64,000 nt of DNA from JAMDEO01 sp963775295. Lineage in GTDB: Bacteria > Actinomycetota > Thermoleophilia > RBG-16-64-13. Position numbers and translations under genes: made by a program. The stretch spans positions 2,108,001 through 2,172,000 of the forward strand of contig CAVZIK010000006.1 in assembly GCA_963775295.1 (NCBI GenBank), written 5' to 3'. Positions 57,445-64,000 of this stretch are shown one piece after another; the first letter of the stretch is position 1; every line of letters starts with the position of its first letter. A model generated the notes under the pieces. It was not told where the DNA came from, ran no database searches, and worked only from the letters and a program-made list of their open reading frames with translations.

Positions 57445-58590
57445 ATGAAAACTCAGGATCAGGCTCGAATAGAACTCGAGAGACACTTGGGCCGCTTGTC
57501 GGAAAGACAGTGGGCTTGGGTTGTCGGTGAGGGCTTGGCGGAGGAGATTGAGAGCGGCTACCAGAGCGCGAAGAAGATCGCCGCCAAGATCAAGACCATG
57601 TGGCAGGTTATGGGGGAGGGGCCAAAGGGCAGCGAACCTAGCGGCACCGAAATGCTGACACGAGACCGTGCGGACTCAACGGGATCTCGCGAGAGGCGAA
57701 GAGACGGCGTCTCTCGACTTCTTGCTGTAGAGGCGGGCAAGGATGACTATGTGGTCGCTTTTCGCCAAATGCGCCTCGGCTCCCCGCCCGCGGACCTACT
57801 TTCCTGGGACCAAATCGAAGGCTGGATAAAGGCCAAGGCGGCTGAGGCGGGGGAGCCTACCTGGTTCCTAGAAGTTCCGGTGCCCACTGATCTTGTGCTC
57901 CGGGGCAGTGCCGAGCGGCGCGCTTTGGTTCTCAGCACTCCGGTCACGACAGAAGAGGTGCCCGAGGCACGACCACGGTGGAGTTACCTACGCTACGGAA
58001 CTCCGGGTAGCAAGTACGTCCAGCATATCCGAGTCAGGGCGGGCTCGATTCTCGATGATCTTCGCAAGATCTCCGAGGACTTGGTCAAGCGCTACTCGTG
58101 GACGTCTGACCAGGCGACCGTGTTCATACTCACGGGCATCGTTCCCCTGTTCTCGCTTGCCCGCATGACCCGCACCTATAACTCGGCACTTCCCGTTGCC
58201 TCGCGCATCGAGATCTCGGTCGATCCGATGGTGACAGCCGAGGAACTGGCGGAGTATTACCGGCCGTTTCGGCAGCAGATGATGCCCGGCAGGCGTAACC
58301 GCCCCCTGGATGCTAAGAACACTGAGCTTGCGATATTTGCCGCGGGTCGAGATCCCGAGGAGCCCTGGCGGGAGACGGTCGAGGCTTGGAACGACTCCGT
58401 TCGGGAGCAGCATGAGGACTGGGTGTACGGTGAGGTGCAGAAGCCCAATTTCCGTCGCGACATAGATCTGGCACGGGGACGACTTCTTCGTCCTCCCTAT
58501 GTCGATCCGGCGGGCCCGGCGAAGGGCAACGCAGAGAGCGATGATCGGGTTATCAATGCCGTTACGAGAGTCGAAGAAGAGGGCGCCTAG
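57445..58590 (+). CDS. Hypothetical protein next to attachment site
   Basis: 381 residues from ATG 57445, divergent from the ParB-methyltransferase. The N terminus (RIELERHLGRLSERQWAWVV) is helical. The middle has WTSDQATVFILTGIVPLFS, then IEISVDPMVTAEELAEYYRP, and the end is charged. No membrane segment, signal or enzyme motif is certain. The place beside a tRNA-derived attachment site is where an integrase or excision factor would be expected, but tyrosine-recombinase residues are not seen. Unknown function. Confidence 0.6.
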   Translation: MKTQDQARIELERHLGRLSERQWAWVVGEGLAEEIESGYQSAKKIAAKIKTMWQVMGEGPKGSEPSGTEMLTRDRADSTGSRERRRDGVSRLLAVEAGKDDYVVAFRQMRLGSPPADLLSWDQIEGWIKAKAAEAGEPTWFLEVPVPTDLVLRGSAERRALVLSTPVTTEEVPEARPRWSYLRYGTPGSKYVQHIRVRAGSILDDLRKISEDLVKRYSWTSDQATVFILTGIVPLFSLARMTRTYNSALPVASRIEISVDPMVTAEELAEYYRPFRQQMMPGRRNRPLDAKNTELAIFAAGRDPEEPWRETVEAWNDSVREQHEDWVYGEVQKPNFRRDIDLARGRLLRPPYVDPAGPAKGNAESDDRVINAVTRVEEEGA

Positions 58591-58903
58591 TGAAGGCCCG
58601 GCTTCGACTTGCCACGTTGTGTGTGCGGGATGTATTCGCAGGGCCAACGCGGACTTACCGAGTGCTCAGTCGAACGCCAGGAGGTAGTCAATGGTGGCAA
58701 GCGACAGGTTGGGATTGGCCCCCGAATTGACTAGCATCCATTACCATTGATTACCATTTGGTAGTGGGTCCCCTCCGGTAATCAACCCGGCCTTAAAATC
58801 CCCCGAAATGTAGCCGCCGCTACTACGCCACCGGCAGCTTACACCGTGCTCACATCCTGCTCACATCGGCCAGGAAATGCCGCTTTTCCGGGCAGGAGTC
58901 ATG
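58591..58903. promoter_or_regulatory. Intergenic region with direct repeats beside att site
   Basis: TTACCATT occurs at 58741-58748 and 58751-58758 (10-base period). TGCTCACATC occurs at 58847-58856 and 58858-58867 (11-base period), 37 bases before the tRNA fragment. Helically phased repeats next to an attachment core resemble integrase arm-binding sites. No gene is seen. Confidence 0.4.
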
Positions 58904-58946
58904 CTTTGTAATCAGCAGGTTTGGGGTTCAAGTCCCCACACCGGCT
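58904..58946 (+). other. 3' half of tRNA-Thr(UGU), candidate attachment site
   Basis: CTTTGTAATCAGCAGG, then TTTGGGGTTCAAGTCCCCAC and ACCGGCT form the anticodon loop (TGT), 3' anticodon stem, T arm and acceptor 3' strand of a threonine tRNA. The 5' half is missing: the sequence before it does not pair with the anticodon stem. Integrases that use tRNA genes leave such 3' fragments at the distal end of an element. By polarity the element would lie to the left of this site, with the complete tRNA outside the window. Confidence 0.75.
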
Positions 58947-59297
58947 TAAATGTCGGCACTAAGAAGCCCTTTAATAGTGGCTATTATGGCAAGGCATCTC
59001 AGGACGGCTTCCCCTTTACCAACTCGCCGATTTTGTTTTCAATCAGTTGGTCGGCAGTTTGCCCGTGACAGCTCGACCTGACCCCATTCCGCGGACCTCG
59101 AGCTGCATAGGCACGTTAGTGTGAGCCTGGTTTCACACCTGGGGGACAGGGCTGGGCAAACGAACCAAGCACGGTCCCCTGCCAAGGCACAGGCGTCGAT
59201 CCGTGTAAAATATGAGAGAAGGCCGGAGCGCTTCGGCTAACCGGCGACCGATTTCATAAAGCCAAGCTGGCGTCATGCGTAGGGGGCGAACCATCCG

Positions 59298-59647
59298 ATG
59301 CTGGGCAAACAGGCCCGATACACGGAGCAGCCGTTTGTTCAAGCGCTCGCAGAGATCTTGCGCGAGAGCCACGGTGACGCGATGGGAAACTTCAATCTTC
59401 GCCGATCCTCGCTCAGGTGGGAACCTATTCGTACGAGCATCTCAGACTCATGCTAAGAGGAGAGAGGACGCTCACGATGGAGGCCATCGAAGGCATCGCC
59501 AGGGTGATAGACGTATCGCCGCATTACTTCCGCGAGTACCGACTCATGTGGTCGGCTGTGGTGGCTCAGAAGTATCCAAAGCTTGTGGACTCGATGTATG
59601 AGCTTGGAGTCCAATGCGCCGATGAGAACGGCGACCCGTCAGGATGA
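59298..59647 (+). pseudogene. Small HTH-like regulator (copy 2), frameshifted
   Basis: From ATG 59298 the protein matches the 45224 gene (MLGKQARYTEQPFVQALAE) up to NFNLR. There one G is missing near 59400 (CTTCGCCGATCC against CTTCGGCCGATCC) and the frame is lost. The C-terminal half continues in another frame from 59417 (MGTYSYEHLRLMLRGERTLT, then PHYFREYRLMW) to the stop at 59647. The flanking promoter-like sequence is also conserved with copy 1. Confidence 0.85.
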
Positions 59648-59881
59648 TAACCCGAATGCAGCTGAGGTTGGTTGGCGGAGTGGGCCGACTAAACGGCAGA
59701 GGATAGTCGCCGGCAGCTCGGTCTAACACATCCAGCGGTGATGGAATGCCACCCGTCTCGTAGCTGACTTCCCCCCGGGCCGACTTTGCTCTTGCGGTGC
59801 ACGGAAAGGGAACTGCAGCGGCCAATTAAGAGGAGTGCTGCGACGTTTGGGCGACTAGTCGGCGTCTGGTCAAACAGACTG

Positions 59882-59911
59882 TTGACAGGACGGCGACCAC
59901 GTTGCTAGTAT
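59882..59911 (+). promoter_or_regulatory. Promoter of riboswitch locus 3
   Basis: TTGACA (59882-59887), an 18-base spacer, TAGTAT (59906-59911). The elements and spacing are the same as at locus 1, with the shared downstream GGCGAAATTTGGCGGCTG-type leader. Confidence 0.75.
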
Positions 59912-59989
59912 GGGCCTCACGTTGTGTCAGAGGCGAAATTTGGCGGCTGGGGCGAAACGAGCCGTCAAATGCCATGACTCGATGACTCG

Positions 59990-60068
59990 ATAAGAGCAAA
60001 CCCGTCGAAAGGCGGGGACGCAAGGCCTTCGGCCCTCGGCGTTATGCCAGGGTGGTCGGGCTGCCGGG
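59990..60068 (+). ncRNA. Cyclic-di-GMP-I (GEMM) riboswitch 3
   Basis: GCAAACCCGTCGAAAGGCGG, GGACGCAAGGCC and a P3 stem with CCTTCGGCCCTCGGCGTTATGCCAGGGTGG-like pairing close with GGGCTGCCG (segments given in pieces). It is more diverged from copies 1 and 2 than they are from each other, with compensatory-looking changes in P3 and a GACGCAAGGCC core (A to G in the usual AAAGCC). The P2 tetraloop is GAAA. It precedes the repeat protein at 60262. Confidence 0.93.
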
Positions 60069-60089
60069 ATCGGCAGCCCGTCTTTTTTT
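60057..60089 (+). terminator. Riboswitch 3 expression-platform terminator
   Basis: A perfect 10-base stem (CGGGCTGCCG with CGGCAGCCCG, loop GGAT) is followed by TCTTTTTTT. It is stronger than in copies 1 and 2. The 5' arm overlaps the end of the aptamer. Confidence 0.92.
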
Positions 60090-60261
60090 GTGGTGAATGG
60101 AGCGATGGCTTCATTGTGCAAATGGATCGTATTTGCTCGGGTTTTGCACTCTGAGTGGAATGCTGTGTCTGAGTTCGGACGATGGAGGTGACTGAGGGGG
60201 GAACGAGCGCTAGGCGACGGCTACGTGAGAAGACGAAGTGACTCGGAAGCGAGGGATCGAG

Positions 60262-62091
60262 ATGAGGGATGCATTGATGTGCAGAAAGCATCGGATCTGG
60301 AGCAGAATCTTCATAGTTAGTGCCGTGGCCGTTGCGTTGGTCTTGAGCGCGGGCGTTGCGGTTTTGCTCTACGCGGCACCTGCTCAAGCGGCTGGCACCG
60401 GAACGGTCGCTGTGGCCGTCACGGATAGTACTGGGGCCAACGTGGTCCTGGGCGGGGACCAAGCATGGATTCAGATCAATGGCGGGTCCATCGCTTACGT
60501 CGGCGCCGTGGGAACAAGCGGATTCCGTGAGTCCACAGCGCCAGCGGGTGCATCTGTGGAAGTGTGGGTGGCGAAGAACGGCACGTACAGCCAGCACCAG
60601 AAGGGTGTCGTGCCGGACGGGGGCACCATAAGGTTCGACTTTTACACGACAAAGGTTACTCTTCAATACAGCGGGGACCTGGCCTTTGGCGGTCCCAATG
60701 GCGACAGCGCGTGGTTCGCAAAGCCGTACATGGAGCTCTTGTCTGATGGCACCAACCCGGTCCATTTCCGCCTCGATGGTACGGGTACAGTTTCGGGCAG
60801 AACCGCCCTGCTCTGGCCCGTGGCCACGGGCACGGGCGCTACCTATACCCGGAGTCTTGTCGCCGTGAGGCTAGTAGACAGCGCGAACGTCGGACTGGCT
60901 GGCGGACAGGCTTCGGCATACGTTGCGGGCTGGAAGCAGTTGGGCACGACGGAAACGACGGGCGTTGTTGTCGGCGCATTCGATGGTTTGCTCAGCAATG
61001 TCACTTTCAGCATGGGTTATGTAGGCGCCACCATCCAGAAGAGCCAGAACGTCGCTGCCGCTTCAGTGGTCAAGTTCCAGACCGCCAAGGTCACCATGGA
61101 GCTGCTCGACTCGACGAGCACTCATTTGGCCGGCGGAGCTCAGTACTACGCTTCGGGCTGGAAGACCTTTGGGGGCGGCACAACCACTGCCTCCATGGAA
61201 TTGCTGCCCACCACCTACACCTTCGCCGTTACCTACGGTGGGGCCACCATCCAGAAGAGCCAGAATATCGCCAGCGATCCCGCGGTCGTCTTTAACACCA
61301 AGTTGGTCACCATGGAGCTGCTCGACTCGACGAGCACTCATTTGGCCGGCGGAGCTCAGTACTACGCTTCGGGCTGGAAGACCTTTGGGGGCGGCACAAC
61401 CACTGCCTCCATGGAATTGCTGCCCACCACCTACACCTTCGCCGTTACCTACGGTGGGGCCACCATCCAGAAGAGCCAGAACGTGGCGAATGACCCGCTG
61501 GTCATCTTCACCGGTACCGAGGTCACCATCCAGTTCTCGGGCACTATCCAATACTATGCGGCCGGCTGGAAGACCTTCACGAAACCTACGATGACCCTCC
61601 TGCCCGGCGCTTACACCTTTAGCTTCTCCGGCAACGGATACCCAGCCGTGAATGTCACGCTGAATGTGACGGGCGACGAGGTGAAGAAAAGCGTGGTCTA
61701 CGTCCGTTTGCTTAGCAGTACCAACAGCCCTCTGGCCGGGGGAGTAGCGTCGGCTTACGTCAATGGATGGCAAACCATTGGGACCACGAACAGCAGCGGC
61801 GCGGTCGTTGGCTTGTTCGACGGCCTGCTGGGTAACACGTCCGCGACTACGACCTACAACGGGACGAGTCAGCAGATCACCCAGTATCAGCCGACCAACT
61901 CGATCTACACCTTCCAGACCGGGTCGGTCGTGTCAGACGGTGGAACAGCGACCGGCTACTACGCAGGAGGATGGAAGACGTTCTCGCAGTACGTCCAGCT
62001 GCTGCCAGGGACGTATCTGTTCAGCTTCAGCGATGGCACGTCGAATACCGGCTATGCGATCACAGCGGGAACGCTCAACCACATCCACTAA
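60262..62091 (+). CDS. Secreted tandem-repeat protein 3 under c-di-GMP riboswitch control
   Basis: ATG 60262 follows GAGGGA; a GTG at 60238 is possible. 609 residues. The signal peptide is long (~1-44), with a basic start (CRKHRIWSR), a hydrophobic core and cleavage after AAPAQA. The mature protein has ~7 beta-rich modules of the same type as protein 2, including two units identical in DNA (61090-61305 and 61306-61521) with ELLDSTSTHLAGGAQYYASG. The part from 61507 to 61725 matches protein 2. The end (FQTGSVVSDGGTATGYYAGG, then LLPGTYLFSFSDG) parallels the ends of proteins 1 and 2. No anchor motif. Probably exported, c-di-GMP-controlled surface material. Confidence 0.82.
   Translation: MRDALMCRKHRIWSRIFIVSAVAVALVLSAGVAVLLYAAPAQAAGTGTVAVAVTDSTGANVVLGGDQAWIQINGGSIAYVGAVGTSGFRESTAPAGASVEVWVAKNGTYSQHQKGVVPDGGTIRFDFYTTKVTLQYSGDLAFGGPNGDSAWFAKPYMELLSDGTNPVHFRLDGTGTVSGRTALLWPVATGTGATYTRSLVAVRLVDSANVGLAGGQASAYVAGWKQLGTTETTGVVVGAFDGLLSNVTFSMGYVGATIQKSQNVAAASVVKFQTAKVTMELLDSTSTHLAGGAQYYASGWKTFGGGTTTASMELLPTTYTFAVTYGGATIQKSQNIASDPAVVFNTKLVTMELLDSTSTHLAGGAQYYASGWKTFGGGTTTASMELLPTTYTFAVTYGGATIQKSQNVANDPLVIFTGTEVTIQFSGTIQYYAAGWKTFTKPTMTLLPGAYTFSFSGNGYPAVNVTLNVTGDEVKKSVVYVRLLSSTNSPLAGGVASAYVNGWQTIGTTNSSGAVVGLFDGLLGNTSATTTYNGTSQQITQYQPTNSIYTFQTGSVVSDGGTATGYYAGGWKTFSQYVQLLPGTYLFSFSDGTSNTGYAITAGTLNHIH
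61090..61521 (+). repeat. Two nearly identical 216-bp coding repeats
   Basis: Units start at 61090 and 61306 with GTCACCATGGAGCTGCTCGA. They differ mainly in the last ~25 bases. Confidence 0.92.
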
Positions 62092-62144
62092 CCGCCGTGC
62101 GAGCCGAGCGTGACGGCTAGCGCCGAACTGCGATCGAGCGGCTC

Positions 62145-62187
62145 GCTGAAGAGCCCCGCGCCAGCGGGGCTCTTCAGCGTGTCTTCT
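62145..62187 (+). terminator. Terminator after repeat protein 3
   Basis: A perfect 15-base stem (GCTGAAGAGCCCCGC with its complement, loop GCCA) is followed by GTGTCTTCT, 53 bases after the stop. Confidence 0.85.
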
Positions 62188-62557
62188 AGCGCAAGAGGAT
62201 GACGAATAGGTCCGCTTGTCCGAGTATGTCGTCGGCGGCGCGACGGCCGCAGGTGTATGACAAGGGACTGCCCGGGTTTCCTCAAGGACTGCGTCCTCGG
62301 ACGGTAATCACCGTCGTGCCATGGTGTCAATGCCCAGGCCCCAGGATTTCCGAAACGACCGCACAATAGCGGAAACGCTCGCGTCTCTCGGACTCCATCC
62401 GCATCACCAGACGCCGCGTATCTTCACCTACCACCGCATTCGGCAGAGCGCGTTACTGGCGGCCTGGGCTCGGGTACAAAGAAAGAGAACGAGCAACGGT
62501 CACCGAGACGTCCGCGCGCTTTCGACGCAGGGGACTACGCCCCGAAAGGAGACTCAA
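62188..62557. other. 370-base gap before the GYD gene
   Basis: A frame joined to the GYD gene starts at 62321 but has no ribosome site and poor sequence. Nothing else is supportable. Confidence 0.4.
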
Positions 62558-62878
62558 ATGCCAAAGTATCTGATCCAGGCAAACTACGTCGGCGACGGCG
62601 TGAAAGGACTGCTCCACGAGGGCGGTACCGGGCGCCGCGCAGCCGTCGAGAAGCTAGCGGCATCGGTAGGTGGCTCCCTTGAAGCGATCTACTACGCGTT
62701 CGGCGACACCGACGTCTTCATCATCCTGGACTTGCCCGACAACGCAAGCGCTGCGGCAGCTGCACTAACAGCCGGTGCGACTGGGGCCGTCACGCTCAAG
62801 ACGACCGTGCTCATGACCCCTGAGGAACTCGACCAAGCCACCAAGAAGTCGCCCACTTATCGGCCCCCGGGACAGTAA
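62558..62878 (+). CDS. GYD-domain protein
   Basis: ATG 62558 follows GAAAGGAG, giving 106 residues. MPKYLIQANYVGDGVKGLL, then GRRAAVEKLAASVGGSLEA, YYAFGDTDVFIILDLPDNA and a TLKTTVLMTPEEL end are the standard GYD (dimeric alpha-beta barrel-like) protein. Family members are small cytoplasmic proteins, often stress- or metabolite-linked, with no established enzyme activity. A single gene with its own ribosome site; no operon partner. Confidence 0.88.
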   Translation: MPKYLIQANYVGDGVKGLLHEGGTGRRAAVEKLAASVGGSLEAIYYAFGDTDVFIILDLPDNASAAAAALTAGATGAVTLKTTVLMTPEELDQATKKSPTYRPPGQ

Positions 62879-63459
62879 ACCTGTCGGCTCTCAAGCAAGC
62901 CATGAGTGCTGGAGCGAGATAATTCGGGAGTAGACGGCGGGCAGCCGCGGACCGTTTATCCGTCAAGGTCGGGGACGGTGTGCTGAGTCTCGCGGGCCAG
63001 CTATCAGTCCTGATGGGATCTTCAGGCAAAGCGACTGCTGGATCGTGTCACCACGAGGTCATCGTGTTTCTTTCGTTCGTGAAGAACTAAAGGACCATAT
63101 CGGGGTGCGGGAGGACCCTCTTCGCCTCACCTCCGTGGGCCGCGGGGCACAGCAGTTCAAGTCCTGTACGGCTTTTCAAGTTCGTTGGCTTGAGCCCCAG
63201 AGGGGCGGCAGAGAATTGCCGGCCCGCGACGCCGACGTGCTTCCCACGCCGGTCTTTCCCCCAGTTTGAAAAGTCTCGCCCAGCCTGGGGACAGCGAGGC
63301 TCTGTCGGTCGGGGCAACAAGCAGTGGATGGATCCTCGCGATTAGCTGCGACCGGTAACGGGTAGGACGCATCCGAGACCTGGGTGAACAAGGCCGGCAT
63401 GTGGCGTCTGCCGCCGGAGCAACCAGAGAACGTCGTTCACAGAAAGCAGGAGGTCAACA
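62879..63459. other. 581-base gap without a supportable gene
   Basis: Short frames on both strands are Arg/Pro-rich shadows without ribosome sites. No RNA gene is recognised; a GTTCAAGTCC run at 63155-63164 lacks the rest of a tRNA. Confidence 0.4.
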
Positions 63460-63765
63460 ATGGCGGCAACGCTGAAGCTGACGCACAAAGCAATCGGAGT
63501 GGAGGTTCGCCGCGGCACATACGATGTCGTGGTTGACGGGGAGCATGTCGGATCAGTCGAAATGAACGACACGTTCGAGACGTCGATTGAGCCTGGACGC
63601 CACACCCTGCAAATCAGGAATGGCCGAAACTCAAGCCGAACAAAGACCTTCGAGGCCGAGGACGGCGAGACCGTCGCATTCCGATGCACCGGCAAGAGCA
63701 TTCTGCCGATCTTTCTCGCGTCCTTTGTCGTCCCCAGCCTGGCAATCTCGCTCGTTCGCGAGTAG
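63460..63765 (+). CDS. Small PEGA-like protein with C-terminal membrane segment
   Basis: 101 residues from ATG 63460 behind CAGGAGGTCAACA. The beta-rich part (GVEVRRGTYDVVVDGEHVGS, then TSIEPGRHTLQIRNGRNSSR) has the P-G-x-H-T-L turn of PEGA-like modules. The tail (ILPIFLASFVVPSLAISLV) is a hydrophobic helix. There is no signal peptide. Unknown function; the fold recalls the modules of the secreted proteins nearby, but sequence similarity is weak. Confidence 0.65.
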   Translation: MAATLKLTHKAIGVEVRRGTYDVVVDGEHVGSVEMNDTFETSIEPGRHTLQIRNGRNSSRTKTFEAEDGETVAFRCTGKSILPIFLASFVVPSLAISLVRE

Positions 63766-63866
63766 ACACCGTCCGCACCGAGCGCCGGGGTCCTAGGGCG
63801 CCTCCCCCCAGGAAGCCTAGCCCCACCCATGGGCTCATCGTAGCCCGGGCCAAACGCATCATCGGC

Positions 63867-64000
63867 TTATTGTTGTCCTCGCTCTGAACGGAACCAGTCC
63901 CGCACCATCCTGGCCTCGGCCTCATTCTCGCCAAGATCATCAGGCACCCGGGCCGGGCGATAAGCAGGTAACGTGCAGAGAGAAGATGGCTCGCAACCGG
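63867..64000 (-). CDS. C-terminal part of an unidentified gene running off the window
   Basis: On the minus strand the frame is open from the window end to a TAA at 63867-63869. It reads sensibly: YRPARVPDDLGENEAEARM, then VRDWFRSERGQQ. About 43 residues are visible and the start is outside. The family cannot be told. Confidence 0.45.
   Translation of the reverse strand, partial: GCEPSSLCTLPAYRPARVPDDLGENEAEARMVRDWFRSERGQQ

Noticed and set aside
58904..58946. A complete tRNA gene
   Set aside because: The acceptor 5' strand, D arm and 5' anticodon stem are missing.
63140..63180. A second tRNA-like T arm
   Set aside because: Only GTTCAAGTCC is present; flanking bases do not form a cloverleaf.

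Overview
The window is bacterial, high in G+C and gene-dense. The genes have strong Shine-Dalgarno sites and many 1-4 base stop/start overlaps. No rRNA, intact tRNA or housekeeping marker is present, so taxonomy is a guess. A Gram-positive-like or actinobacterial anaerobe would fit the base composition, the paired ComEC-like and DUF3006 genes and the c-di-GMP riboswitches, but this is inference only. The content is accessory: antiphage defence, mobile DNA, phage-type packaging genes and secreted repeat proteins.

Region 1 (1-21649, all + strand) is the distal part of a type 1-like BREX locus: pglX (cut by the window edge), a DUF262/HNH protein in the position of brxU, pglZ and brxL. It continues without a clear break into dcm, vsr, a UvrD-type helicase-nuclease, a very large sacsin-like ATPase with a DUF3883 tail, and a NERD-domain helicase. 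The last three may form an additional defence module.

Region 2 (21650-28860) is decaying. It holds a chimeric, frameshifted second dcm joined to a readable second vsr, then a yhaO/yhaN (SbcDC-like) pair broken by three single-base +1 shifts.

Region 3 (28853-36379) holds two copies of an overlapping alarmone-hydrolase/HD-phosphohydrolase pair. One copy is intact behind an XRE regulator. The other has lost its 5' part to an integrase remnant, and its HD gene is split by an IS21-family element with clear terminal repeats and a 5-base target duplication. Between the copies lie an AbiV-like gene, a Shedu (DUF4263) gene and a gene fragment.

Region 4 (36400-45000) holds a PPP-type phosphoesterase, a von Willebrand A protein, a PD-(D/E)XK-like protein, a 40-residue membrane protein, a secreted or anchored ComEC-like metallo-beta-lactamase-fold protein with its DUF3006 partner, an EcsC-like protein, a short 54-residue reverse-strand gene, and a RecB/Cas4-like nuclease.

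Region 5 (45100-51940 and 59200-62190) is the most striking. Three separate genes for secreted proteins made of ~72-residue repeats each follow a cyclic-di-GMP-I (GEMM) riboswitch with an overlapping intrinsic terminator. Two of these loci are also preceded by copies of a small HTH-like gene, one of them frameshifted. The layout predicts a c-di-GMP-controlled set of surface or matrix proteins that diversify by repeat copying and gene conversion.

Region 6 (52372-58946) is a phage-type packaging block (terminase large and small subunits, ParB-methyltransferase, zinc protein) without capsid or tail genes. A 3' half of tRNA-Thr(UGU) next to it looks like one attachment site of an integrated element. 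The right end (62558-64000) has a GYD-domain protein, a small PEGA-like membrane protein and the tail of one reverse-strand gene.
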